NCBI GenBank assembly: GCA_036897525.1
Contig: JAYMTJ010000003.1
Coordinates: forward strand, 180,719-244,718
Direction: 5' to 3'
Length of the DNA: 64,000 nucleotides
Source: Pelargonium x hortorum
Lineage: Eukaryota; Streptophyta; Magnoliopsida; Geraniales; Geraniaceae
Shown one piece after another: positions 49,101-60,431 of the stretch. The notes under the pieces are model-generated. The model ran no database searches. It saw nothing but the letters and a program-made list of their open reading frames with translations, and was not told the DNA's origin. Numbering within the stretch: the first letter of the stretch is position 1; each line of letters begins with the position of its first letter. Position numbers and translations under genes: made by a program.

Positions 49101-50380
49101 GTAAAAAAGTCTAATTAGAAAGATCCCCAAGCATAAGTCTATATATAATTAATAATTGTTCCAAAACCTCTCGCTTGGGCTGCAAGACTCCATAAAAGCT
49201 TTTCCTAAATTGTATATATTGTAAAAGAAATTCGCTAGCTTAAGGCAACATAGTTCGCTTCCTTCATTCCTCCAACGGGATTGCTTTATCAGATATAAGA
49301 ACTCTAGATCTACAGTTAGATTAAGTAGGTAGAGAGTACCTAACAATACGAGTATTACCTCATTCTATGGAGAGTCAAACTCTATCAAATTTTGAGTCTT
49401 ACTCGGCTTTAGTCTTACGCGCGGGACATAAATATACAAGGCGGGGTCTCTTTCCTTTTTTTCCGTTTTCTAAAGTAAAGCCGAGATTTCTACTATCACT
49501 TCACCAGCTTGTCATTCATTATCCTTCCTTTAAGAAAAGCATGCGCCTTGTGAGCGGAGATATTTCGTATAATAAATAAGAGAGTAGACTCCTCGTCACT
49601 TTGAAAAATAATGAAAAAAGCTAAATATATGGATGGATGCACTCCCTGCGAGAAGTTTAGAAACTCGATTGAATTCATTATGAAGCACTAGTACCTAAGT
49701 TACAGCCCTGCAGAAAACTCGGAGGAATCCCGGGATTAAAAAAAAGTATAGCTTCTAACTAAGAGTTTTAGAGGCCTGTTTAACTATAAAAAGAAAATAA
49801 CTGCATGCAATATTGCTTACTAAATCTGATTTCATTAATATATTAAGAAAGGCCTAAGAGGAAAAATACCTACTTCGGTAACTTGTAAGCTTGGGGCCGG
49901 TAACGTAAAGAGGAAATCGGTAGGTGTTTTTTACGAAAATAAAGGAGCTTGAGAATCCAATATTTAGAGTTTAGAGACAGTATAGTATTACTCATTTTAG
50001 AAAGGCTTTAACCGGCTTAAATTGACAAAACCCACTCCGACTCCAAGAAGTTCAAAAGACAAGCTCTTGCCTCTATCTGGTGTTATGATAGTACTTAACC
50101 TCGCCGGTGTTATAGCCTAACTAATATATAGGGAATCGAGCAAAAGAATAAAAAAGTGAAACCCCTATCAGTATGACCGTGGCCCTAGGTTTTCCAGATT
50201 CAAAATCAAAAACTCGTTTTATAGAATTCTGATACACTCTCTGGGCTAGTTTGACAAGGAATAATCGAGACATTAGGGACTTCCTTATTTTTGGTTTCTA
50301 GTTATTAAAGGGGAGTTGTTTTTCTGTCTATTAGGATCGAAATGTAAAGAAATTTCTGTAATTTAAAAAAGTCTGGTTTC
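46121..50380. other. non-coding stretch
   Basis: Six short frames (60-70 codons) lie at 46870-47058, 47049-47234, 47656-47853, 49149-49346, 49367-49579 and 49496-49678. Some overlap on opposite strands and none is recognisable. No RNA arm or repeat core was recognised. Confidence 0.5.
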
Positions 50381-50470
50381 TGGGTCGGTAAGATGGATTG
50401 ACTCCTAATATCTCTAAGGTTTGTCTGCTCCTTAACGAGAAAAGCATAGCACAAGAGAAATTCTCCTTAC
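50381..50470 (+). repeat. dispersed-repeat copy, second core only
   Basis: GGGTCGGTAAGATGGATTGA (50382-50401) is the second core of the family. It is followed by ATCTCTAAGGTTTG and CACAAGAGAAATTCTCC, which align with 55391 and 63591. The GCGTTAACC core expected just upstream is missing. Confidence 0.6.
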
Positions 50471-50739
50471 CAAAACGACTAAAATGTCTCTCTAGTAGTA
50501 AATATTAAAGCTCATTAATTAGCAGATAGTTATGCCTTTCCAGTCTGTGAGTTTGACATTGTTTAGTTTCCTCTTCAATAATGGATCCTTTCATTTACTA
50601 GATTATAGTGTTTAGCTAAGGAGATTGTCTACTGAGTAGCTTTGCTTTATAGTGTGTTTCGAGGGCTTTGGTATCAAGCTAAAGTCCTTTCCTGTGGATG
50701 TTATACTGGGCTCATTCCTCCTTTACTAATAAGAACAAA

Positions 50740-50930
50740 CAAGAGGTTTATTCTTAAACAATTGTAATTACTTCTAATACGAATATACTCTTACTATATT
50801 ACTCTATATACATTATACATTTCTTTAAAAAGGGATTAAGAATAACTATGATACATTCCTAGATAATATACTAATTCTTATACTGGGACTCCTTTATAAT
50901 ACAGGCTACAAGAATACAGCTTATCTTACC
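50740..50930 (+). repeat. AT-rich, G-poor module
   Basis: TACGAATATACTC, TATTACTC and similar words make up a G-poor tract about 270 bp right of a repeat core, the same order as at 61.5-61.8 kb. No AACAAGTCA word follows here. Confidence 0.35.
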
Positions 50931-51596
50931 TTTCGGTAGTATCTCTCTAAGTGGTAATTCTCTTTTAAGAGAGGTATAACCCGTAAGAATGGTAAGGCGC
51001 TCATAAGAAAGGTAGAACCCACAAGACTGCTAGGACTCATCAGTCTGTAGATGCTAATAAAGCTAGAGTAATACAACTCCTATGACTACTACTATCGAAA
51101 TCCGAGGTGAAACTAAATAGATAGAAACTTGTTCAGGTGTATCTCGATCGGCAAGGGTTCAGGATGACAAGATAACTCTTCTATTGCTAGATGCTCTTAA
51201 CATCTTAATCTCAAAAAGACAGGAATTTTTAGCCGGTTATGATAAGGGCTACCCAAGAATCTTTTATTTATAGGAATCGAAAAGAGATTGACTCTGTGAT
51301 CTTAAAGTGCTTATCATACAAAGAGGATTGAACCTTAGCAAAATGAGTAGTACATCTCGTGTGAAGACAAGCTTGGAATCATATTTTGGGTTGTAGAAAA
51401 AGAGATCACATTAATGGATAAGCAGTGGTGGTTACTTGCTTTATTTCACCAGCTTTAGTTAACGAAGGGAGGGTTTTCTTCTATCTAACTATCTAAGTGA
51501 TTAGAATTTCCTTATTTTTGTTTTGCAAGCTCATTCTAGAAATTGACTACAAATAATTAATAAGAAAAGGAATTGAAAATAGAACTACCAATAAAC
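50931..51596. other. non-coding stretch
   Basis: TCTCTTTTAAGAGA at about 50960 is a small palindrome. GATCGGCAAGGGTTCAGGA at about 51146 has a T-arm-like look but no partner arms. Confidence 0.4.
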
Positions 51597-51662
51597 TCTA
51601 ACACTTTCGGATTTGAACCTACGGTTTTCTGGGAATTCTCTTTGTTGTATTACCTTTTGTAA
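51597..51662 (-). pseudogene. tRNA 3'-half relic
   Basis: On the minus strand CCGTAGGTTCAAATCCGAA is a clear T-arm string, and AAGGTAATAC upstream could be a D-arm remnant at about the right distance. The T stem GTAGG/CCGAA pairs only in part, the anticodon arm is not formed, and no isotype can be read. Confidence 0.3.
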
Positions 51663-51984
51663 ACTACATAGAAACTTTTTCCACTAATGATATACTATGT
51701 TTCCACTAACAAAACTATTATAGGAATGAGAAGAATTACTTACTTTATCTAAGTTATTTTATCTAATTGCTTTTGCTTTCAAAGACAGCTTGTTTCAAAG
51801 GAGGGTTTGTAGGTAGTTAGGTGTTTACGATAGCTCAGTTGTTCTGATACCTTTCTTTCTACTAGTAGGGATTAACCCGGGCAGCCCAGACAAACCAGTT
51901 GTAATTAATGATTATAGTTGTTTGTACTAGTTTGTTTTGCAATTTGTACCGAGTTATAGGGTATTCATCGAATATAGTTAGGCT
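51663..51984. other. non-coding stretch with a D-arm-like word
   Basis: ACGATAGCTCAGTTGTTCTG at about 51825 resembles a tRNA D arm, followed by ATACCTTTC as in the similar word near 37430. No anticodon or T arm follows. Confidence 0.35.
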
Positions 51985-52050
51985 CGCTTTTCAAGTTAAT
52001 GAGTTTAGGAACTTTAGATAAAATAGAATTTGTAGGACAAGAGCTGCACT
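51985..52050 (+). repeat. dispersed repeat, copy B
   Basis: CGCTTTTCAAGTTAATGAGT at 51985-52004 matches copy A at 37285 with one extra T. ACAAGAGCTGCACTGG follows at about 52037, where copy A has AGCTGCACTGG upstream instead. Confidence 0.75.
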
Positions 52051-54365
52051 GGTTTACAAGATAACGTATTTTCCGTATTTCAGTTTTAGCTTTAGGAAGG
52101 CTATACAAGGTTTAACAATCAAGAGGGGAGATTTGCATCTTCAGCTTTTGCTTTAGGAATTCCTGAGCTTATTATTATATAGGGCCCAGGGCTTTCATTC
52201 AAATTCTATTTGTTAGTGCTAGTATCTCGAATTCTTAAAGGGAAGTAAAAGGAATAAGCTGGCACTGTTAGGTACCTGTGTGCAATTCCTGAACAAGATA
52301 AATCCAAGGTTTCTAATTCTTGATGTCACGTCGCTTTAGTATCCGGAATAAGTAAGTTCGTTTGCTTTAGTCAGTATTCGACTCGTTAAGGGTTATCCTA
52401 GCATTTGAAAAAAAAGAGCCCCTTCTGGATTGTATGCTGTATTCTTTTGCGGCCCTCTTCCAACAAAAATGAAAAAAGACTCTGTGATAAGTATAAAAGA
52501 AGCCGATCTAATAAAGGATGGGGGCCTTTAACGTAGAATTAGAATCTTATAGGATACTTCGCCTTACCCCCTTTCTTAGAATTTTGCTTTGCGGGAAACT
52601 GGGACCTAGTAAATAGGAAGGGTCCCATCTAACAAGAACTTCCGGACTTTGTGTATCCAAATACTTATTATCTAGAATACTTTGAGTTAAGAGAAGCTAC
52701 GGAAAAGGACATATAGTATTTAACAGAAATCAAACTCTTTGTTTTTTAACAACTCTGGGCTTGCTTCATTACAAAAAGTTCATTTTATTTACATTTTGAA
52801 CCTTAATTCTTTTACTAAAACTATAGCCTGAACGAACCCTTACTAGTAGGCTTTTTTTATAGCACTCTTGTAGCAGAAGGAACGAACTCTTTTAGAGTAT
52901 ATTCTAATGATACGGGAGTTCCCTTACACGAAAAGCAGAGACCTACTTACTATGTCTATAAACACTTCGAATTTCAGTGAAATAAGTACTCCACACCGGT
53001 ATACTGTTGAACTGAGATCTTGAGAGTTAAAAAATTTTAAAGTAATTATATCTCCATTGACATATTATGAAATTCTTTATTTATGCTTTATGAGAGGGGC
53101 CCCATAAGTATGATGTAGTACAGCGATAAGAAAGGTCTACAAAGGCTATCAAGAGTTAGAAAAAACCTAGGCAAAAGGGCTAAACGAGGTAAGCCAGAAG
53201 ACTTAAAGCAGGGGCGCTTAAGCCGTTTCCGGTAAATGAACTTTTAATCTGTTTTTGCAGTTGTGATGGTTACAGTGTAAGTAGAATCTTCCTTATAGTT
53301 CACGCTTTCCTAGCTCCGTCTTTACTTTATAAGACTGGAAACCTTTCGCTCCTTACTTAATATATCGGAACCCCTTTAAACTTGGATAGCCCCGCCCCCA
53401 GCCTCTCCTATTGGACTGACTGTATCCCTTTCCTTGTAGCTTTTGTAGCTATACTCTGTGTATCTTAGGAGCCTTACCTGTCTTAGGAAACTGCGTCTTC
53501 TTATGGATATGAGTCCTTGTATTAACTGCTCCAGCTAGTGTTGTATTGCTCTTTATACTCCCTATTATTTTCTTCATCAGGCTTCCCGATTTAACAGCGC
53601 ACCTTAACTACTAGCTAAGGGAATCCTATACTATATAATTTGAATTAGTCTAAGGAAACACTTAAACTTAAAACTTTGACTAAATTACTTAAGCCCTTTC
53701 AAAAGCAAATCCGGATCCCGATTAGGTTGTAGATTAGAACCTCTATTTCATTAAACTCGAGTTAGAAAGCACTCCTTTTAATAATACCCTGTTTCTGGAA
53801 CTTCTTTTAGTTATAAATAATTACAAACCTTCTAGACGATAGCTAACCGGGAGTACCTCGAAAAAAGGTTAGTTAGTCCCCCTGTTTGTTACCTAACTCT
53901 GAGAATGCTGACTAATTCTAAATTAAGGGGAAAGCAGACTCTTCTCCTTTTTTAGAACCTTTTGTTAATTACTGGTTGGTTAGGCTATACTCCTCCTGGA
54001 GCTACGAACTAGTAATATAATAATTGCATTCAAGAAATGTTCCAAACAAAACAAAATTGAAGCTATGTAAATGGTTCAAAAGCAGTAAATTGACACATTA
54101 TGTCTTGGAGTCCCAATTAGGAGGTTATTATAAAACCGGAATCTCTCTATATAATTCTAGAAAGTCGGGAAAAAGTGCATAACTTGTATTGTATAAAAAA
54201 GGCTTTGTTTGTTTGGATGACTCTGCTTAACTAAAAAATTGTTCCTATCTCGGATAATGGTAAAACACAACCTGATACTGAGATTTTGTATACTTCTATT
54301 TTCCTATTCTAAATTACTTTAATGATTTGTTGAGTAGAAGGGGTTCCTATTTGGTTTCCTTAAAT
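52051..54365. other. non-coding stretch, no gene recognised
   Basis: AATCAAGAGGGGAGATTTGC at about 52129 shares AATCAAGAGGG with about 56610. Nothing else was recognised. Confidence 0.5.
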
Positions 54366-54384
54366 TAACGGGGCCCCCCCGTTA
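54366..54384. repeat. G+C-rich 8-bp hairpin in AT-rich DNA
   Basis: TAACGGGG (54366-54373) and CCCCGTTA (54377-54384) pair perfectly around a CCC loop. It is the most stable small hairpin I noticed. There is no T-run and no gene beside it, so it is not evidently a terminator. Confidence 0.85.
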
Positions 54385-55390
54385 CAAGGAGCAGAATCTC
54401 CGGATATAGACCGCTAGCTTGCTAAATCATTTAACTTATGCAATTTTATTTGTTAATTCTTATTTTGTATAGTCAATGGAACTCTTGTTCAGCGCCCGTC
54501 TTGAAAAGAGACGAAGTCCATATATAATAGAAGTTTATGCATTATAAAAAAGGCTCCGATGTAAATTGAGGAAATTCTATAATAAAGAATCCCTATGTAA
54601 AAACTAGCAAGGATTGTCCTGGTTCCAGTTAAGTTCATTGGTTAAAAAAATGCCCGTTTCGTATAAATAGGAGCTGCTGGTAAGATGGTTTTTTATCCGC
54701 TGCCTTTGGCTCAATTTGTGAGTTCTGATAAAATATATAAATTAAACAGGGGGTTATCCATATAGAGAGGGTAAACTGCTGAATTAAGCATAGTTGCCAA
54801 AAAATGCTTTTCTTCTCATAGAGTAACAAGAACCTAGGTCATAAAAGATATGGATTCCGTCTAAGATAATGTATCCTCCGCTAAAAGAAAGCATAGTACA
54901 AGAGGGAAGAGAACTACTAAGGAAGACAAACGAATTAAGACAAGCTTACCTCTTTACCAATCGAATAACTACTAGAACAAGATAGACTGTATAAGACTAC
55001 TATCATATGACTAGTACTAAATAGACAATATAGACAGAATGAGTTATTCTATATAAGATACCAGCTCCTTTAGAACCGGAAGACAACTAGATCCCCTCCT
55101 ATCTCCTCTCTCACCACTTTATCTGCTAGACTGGGTTCCTATACATACTGCTATTGACGGGCTCTGGCTTCCTCTACAGCTATTGACAGGTACTGATACA
55201 AATACCGCTATTGCTCGGACAGGTACAGGCTTGCTTATTTATTGGCTATCAACGAACTAAGTCTCATAAGTCAGAAGAAACAAAGGCATAAGAATAATTA
55301 ACAAGTCATGAAAGAACTCCTAAGTCAAAGAAAAACAAGTAAGTCATATGTCATATGATGATGGGTTTCTTGTGTGTGATGTACATACTC
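54385..55390 (+). repeat. AT-rich module region ending in AACAAGTCATG
   Basis: AAAGCATAGTACAAGAGG at about 54887 resembles the tail of the 50381 repeat copy (AAAGCATAGCACAAGAG). A G-poor tract follows, then direct CTATTGAC words at about 55152-55190, then AACAAGTCATG at 55300. The next repeat core starts 91 bp later. A 64-codon minus-strand frame at 54635-54829 is not recognisable. Confidence 0.45.
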
Positions 55391-55480
55391 ATTAAACTAT
55401 AGTGCGTTAACCTTCGTTGCAGGTCGGTAAGATGGATATACTCAGTATCTTTCTAAGGTTCGTATTATCCCTAAGGTAAG
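55391..55480 (+). repeat. dispersed-repeat copy with both cores
   Basis: ATTAAACTATAGTGCGTTAA (55391-55410) is followed by CCTTCG and, ten bases later, GGTCGGTAAGATGGATATA (55422-55440), then ATCTTTCTAAGGTTCGTA. It aligns best with 63591, which shares ATTAAACTAT and both cores. Confidence 0.7.
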
Positions 55481-56568
55481 GGCCAGGGAATGTCTAAAAG
55501 CTCCTTTCTTTGCCACTTTTTCATGGAATTGGAGTACAAAATGCATACCTTTTTCGGTCACTTTTTAGTCACATTTTCTACCAATCATTTCATCAAAGCA
55601 AGAAAGAGAAGAACAAACTCTAGCTATACCATCACGTAGAGGTCCTTTAGCCTAAACCAATAAGAAACTCCTAGGACTGTACTCCTCAAGCAAGAAAAGG
55701 ACTTCATCATCGACTGCAGTGACAGTGTAGGATCGAACTGACATTAAACTTCTATCGCTCTTACTGTGCATGCTAGCTACACCTTCTTTGCTCGCATTCC
55801 AGTTACCATTGATGGCTAGCATGAAATATTAAAGCATGTCTCTTGCTCGTACAGTCGAATTGCAGAAGAATACAGAGACGGAAGTACTATTATTATATCT
55901 TCCGTCGTCCTCTCCTGCTATTGGAAGAATGAATACACTAGCTTGGTTCGCATTCGACTATCAATACAGGTTAGGCAAGCATTTATGCTTGTTCCTACGG
56001 TTTCTTATTCATTCTTCCTAATAGAGTACAAACACTGGCTAGCTGCACTCGAAATCCCTCAAGCCAATCTCCTCGGGCTAGAAAGCATTGACCTTCTATC
56101 CCATTAGACATGAAAGTAAGGACCTAACTAAAATGGATGATATCTTCTATATCCGAAAACCTGGTCAGTTGATCCTTGAAAACCTTAACAATCAAGGTAA
56201 TGCAAGTGGAAATCCACCTGTTTTTATTCTTTTTCCAAGCTCTAACGATCTTGCCTACCTTTTTTCAAATTGAGAATTATTAGCTAAAAACATGTCTATT
56301 CAATTTACAGTAGTCAAAAATGGAAGCAACGATACACCAACGGAGTCTAGATTAGCTGACAAGTACGGTTTCAAGCTTTGGTGTATAGGGTACACAGACT
56401 AGAAGAGGACATTGTTGATAGTACATGGAAGGTTTACCCTTGTTAGACGTTAGAATGTTAGGATTGTTGTTGGTTAGAGTGATAAGGTACTTACTTTACA
56501 AAGAGATTAGACACCTTTACCGACAAAGTCAGCATTTCGATAGTTGTAGCAGTTGATAGCTAGCTAGC
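55481..56568 (+). repeat. decayed repeat-rich block, left part
   Basis: It holds ACCATCACGTAG (about 55628), GCTCGCATTCCAG (about 55790), GATGGCTAGCATGAAA (about 55813) and CCTAATAGAGTACAAACA (56017). Each has a second version further right. A 61-codon frame at 55836-56021 and another at 56088-56273 are not recognisable. C/T-rich style and word reuse suggest a decayed transposable element. Confidence 0.4.
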
Positions 56569-56811
56569 ATGAAAGTTAATAAGTTTAAGATCTTGAGTTC
56601 TTCTTCAATCAAGAGGGAAAGAATACCTCCTGATCATAGCTGCCATACTTTGCATCTTGGTGCAGCCGTAGCTAAGATCTTACTCTTCCCTCTACTACTT
56701 CTTAACTTGTCTGTTACTCTTACCACCTTTCTCTCTATCCCTATCTTCTTAATAGCTGTAGCTGTATTCCCAGTCTTATTCTTATACCTATTGCTGCTAC
56801 GTACTTCTTAG
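56569..56811 (+). CDS. 80-codon frame with long hydrophobic C-terminal half, doubtful
   Basis: It is ATG-started within TAGCTAGCATGAAAG. Residues about 36-78 are almost all Leu, Val, Phe, Thr and Ser (for example LLFPLLLLNLSVTL), enough for one or two membrane helices. The DNA is CT-rich low-complexity, which produces such translations by default. No family was recognised. Confidence 0.12.
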   Translation: MKVNKFKILSSSSIKRERIPPDHSCHTLHLGAAVAKILLFPLLLLNLSVTLTTFLSIPIFLIAVAVFPVLFLYLLLLRTS

Positions 56812-57600
56812 GAGTCCTGGCAAACGCTTGTGTTTGTAATAAATGACCTAAGACTACTCTTTCTTACTCTCTATTCCTTTAGTAACTAATCAAGCGTTAG
56901 TATAATAAGAAAACGACAAGACTATAAGAACTATAGAATCTGTTATAAGTACAAGATCTCCTGGGAATACTGCTACAAGAAGACCGCAACCCTAAGGTAC
57001 TGGCAGCAAGAGTAAGAGTTAGGCTACAAAGACTTAGAGGTTTATACTATAAAGATATAGTGTCTAGCTCTCAGGACACAGCTTAAGTGATTTTTGGAGC
57101 CCTAAAAGATCTGAAAGATAGTCAATTCAGTCAAGGAGTTGCTAAGTCCCAGGTTCTCTAGAAGCTGGAATTGTAAATCAGTATTATAAAGAGTTTAAAG
57201 GGTAAGCATCTAAGTTAGGTTTGTATTGAGGCTAGATAGAGCCCTTAAGCAAGATTTATCTTGGAGCACTAAGTTGCTGTTAGAAGAGTTGAGATGCTTA
57301 TCATGATTCATGGATTGTTGAGCAAGACAGGTTTCACTTCCTTTCTGTCGACTTCTTGCTTAGGGAAGAATGTTGAAGTTTCCCGGAGGTTAACTATTCT
57401 GCCTAACCACTTTCTCTGTAAATTTCAACTCCTCCTTCTTCCACATTAACCTTCTTTGACAGCTTGACCTCCCTCGACCTGCGACGCTCGCATTCCATTC
57501 ATTAGCTTCACCTTCTTTCCCATGACGGAAGATGTAATACAATTTCAGTAGAATGATTATCTATTGCCTAATAGAGTACAAAACAGGCTAGATGAAGACG
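56812..57600 (+). repeat. decayed repeat-rich block, right part
   Basis: It carries second versions of words from the left part: GCTCGCATTCCATT at 57486-57499 and CCTAATAGAGTACAAAACAG at 57567-57586. They lie about 81 bp apart here and about 230 bp apart there, so the copies differ by indels. Confidence 0.45.
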
Positions 57601-59957
57601 GAAGAAGAGTCACCGGAGGAGATGTATATCTCTTCCTAACACCTAACTTCCCTTGCATTCAACGGTTCCTATAGCTACACTCGCTCTTTATTATAAGAAG
57701 AAACATTATTCATAGTTCCACTCAAATTCAATGTACGAATCTTAGACTTTCCTTTACCCTTCTATTCCTAACAAGTCAACTTAGACAGCCAAGCAAGCTT
57801 GCCTTTTTCAGTCTGTTTCTATAGTAGAAATGGTACCTGAATCTATATAGTAGAAAAGTTTGCAATAAAATAGTACAAATGAAATTGTTATATGTCCGAA
57901 AGTCAAAAGTACCTTTTTTTTACTCCGATTCAAGGGACTCTTTTAAATACTTATTAAAAAACAACCTAGCATTAAACGAGAAAACTTGAAATATCCAACC
58001 TTTAGTACTAACCTCTTTAAGACCTTATATGTATATATTTTATATCTTACTAGAATTTCCTAAATAGAAACCTCAAATCAAAATAGGATAACCTTTTTCT
58101 CGACCTAAAAATGGAACTCCGAAAGCAGGAGAACTTCAAAAGAGAGAGAGCTCTGTATTATAAAGTACTCCGCGGGCAGCCAATCTATAAGAAAAACCAC
58201 TTGGATGCAGCCTCCTTCTATTCCATGTTTTCCCTACAGAGGGGACTCCCCTTAGCTTAGCTTATTCAGAGTTTTTGATAGGGCCTACTAAATTTATGAA
58301 ATCTTATATACTTCTGTAACCTACTTGACAAGTGGTCTTCCTGTTTATCTTATTTATTTGGCTATTGGGTACCTACTTCCGGTATCTTTTAGATTACAAG
58401 AACGAACTCTGGTTTACTACTCATTTTAAAAAGTTCCACTAACATGCTACCTACCTAGATAAAGATTCGTTGACTCGCTCTTATCCAAAAACTCGATCAT
58501 TACCCCTTTACCTTTTAACAAGTTTGTTATCATAAAAAGAAAAATGATTAGTAACATAAAGCAAGTTGCTAGATTCTCATTGATATTTCTATGCTAGCGT
58601 TTCCTTAGAGCCCGGATTATTCAGAGTTAAAGTTGTTAAGTATAATGCATATAAAACTAAACCTAACGAAATAGAGACTGAGTAGGCTCTCTGGTTCGGG
58701 AGTCATTTAGCATAAGGGAGAAATAACTGAATGAAGAAGTCTTTACCTGCGCTGAATCTTCCCTTTTTGTTGGATCTTTGTTAGACTAGATTTTCTTTTT
58801 ATCGAGCCTGGGATATATACTTACGAGCAGTAGTATGAATTAAGGACCCTGTAATAGGTTATACTTTTCTTCTTTTTACAGTTGCATACTTCTTAGGGCT
58901 AGCCCCTTTTTGGACAAGTATTGGAATTTTTGTGCTTTGCTTATCTTGTGTTGTGACCGCTCTGATAATCGTAATTAGCACTACAAAGGTAACTGAACCC
59001 TAGAAAAAACTTCGTGCAAGGCGCATATCCTAACACTGAGTTTTCATAGACTCCCCTTACTTAAAAAGAGCTTATATACATAAAATTCAAGAAAGAAAAA
59101 GAAAATATAAAGCAGTTAATAATCTAATGTGAGAGGAGATACCTAAAGGAGATAATTGCTCGACTAGGTTTAGTTAATCATTCCTTGTTTTCGATAGAAC
59201 TCTGTAAAGGAGAACCCATTTATTAGTTAATAGACCTCGCAAGAATAGGAAACTCCTTACTAAATACAACAGTTAATTTATGGTGTTCGTAAGCAAGAAA
59301 CACTTCTGGTCGCCTACTCTCGTTAGGTAGTATTTTCAATTTGGTTATTCTGAATGACAAAAACTCTAGCTGTATTCGCCTCTTTTAATGGCAAACCTTG
59401 CCTTTATACTCCGAAAGAAAGTGCGCAGTATAGCTTAAAGTATAAAGTTTTTAGAGCACTCTTAAACCTAGCATTTATCAGAATTTCATGGAAAAACATT
59501 CAAAAAACGGGGAATTTCAAATTATATACTTATTTTTTTTTAATTATTTTTTAGAATATGAAGGATAAAGTAAACTCCTGCGAGAAATACCAAGGGATAA
59601 AAGAACAAGGAACCCGGATGCAATAGTTATCTAAACTAGAACTCCAAGACCGGCTACTAACACCTAAACCGATAGCAGAAAAGTACAAAACTATGGATCA
59701 TACCTCAGCAATTCCAAAACCAAAGCGGGAAATTAGACGGAATTCGAGAAACAAAGACTTTCTACTTTAGGATCTCTAAGTTTAGTAAAAAGCTTAATCG
59801 GGGTACTTTGTTATGTGAAAACCTTGTTTGTATAAAGTAAAAAGAATCCTCTCTTATTTAGTACTGTATACAAGTCTCTTGCGGATTTTCTTTTCTCTAT
59901 CTGGACTTTGACTTCTTGGTGAAACAAAGGGGTTTTCTAAATAAAGTTAGTTTCTTT
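57601..59957. other. non-coding stretch
   Basis: AACAAGTCA occurs at 57770 without an AT-rich module before it. A 66-codon frame at 59354-59554 has no recognisable product. Nothing else was recognised. Confidence 0.5.
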
Positions 59958-60031
59958 TGGGTCTAGCAGTACTCGAACCCACAGTCGCGAGCTTAAAGCA
60001 CAACGTTCTACCAACTGCGCTATTCTAAGCC
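59958..60031 (-). pseudogene. Lys/Pro-like tRNA relic, nominal anticodon UUA
   Basis: On the minus strand GCGC, AGTTGGTA, GAAC, G, TTGTG, CTTTAAG, CTCGC, GACT, GTGGG, TTCGAGT, ACTGC, TAGACCC, A is in full tRNA register. The T stem pairs four of five with wobbles, and GGCTTAG pairs five of seven with TAGACCC, wobbles included. D and anticodon stems are weak. The loop has T33 and reads UUA, which would decode UAA. One missing T relative to the Lys loop CTTTTAA explains this more simply. AGCGCAGTTGG resembles trnP. Confidence 0.5.
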
Positions 60032-60382
60032 TCTGATAGCTCTAAAAACTCGAATTCCATATATAAATATGGACTAGATCCTCTTGTAATTGTAAGATTC
60101 TTATACCTTTTTTAAATGATTGCTCCTTTACAAGGTCTTCTATGGTATGGGGCAAAAATTTGTTAAGGCTTGTCTTGTTCAAAGAGTACACTAGCCACCT
60201 ATACTCTCTTGCTATAAAAAAAGGGCTTCTTGATATCTAAACTTGTATTAAGTCTGTCTCCAATAGGAGGGGGATTGGCTTCTTTTCTTTTAATGAGTAA
60301 GCGGGAATTCAATTCTGAAGAGCGTTATTTTTGTAACACTTAAGTTAAGAGGTATCCTCAGCATTTTCTTAGCGTTTCTTTA

Positions 60383-60431
60383 GGGCGACTAGTACTAGTT
60401 CGAACCCTTTGGTTGGGATATCACAACGCAA
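60383..60431 (-). pseudogene. tRNA 3'-half relic related to its neighbour
   Basis: The minus strand reads GCGTTGTGATATCCCAAC, then AAAGGGTTCGAACTAGTAC, then TAGTCGCCCTAAAGAAAC. GTTG/CAAC can pair around an 8-nt loop. CGTTGTG and the trailing AAAGAAAC recur in the relic at 59958, about 350 bp away on the same strand. No D arm or acceptor 5' strand is seen. Confidence 0.35.
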
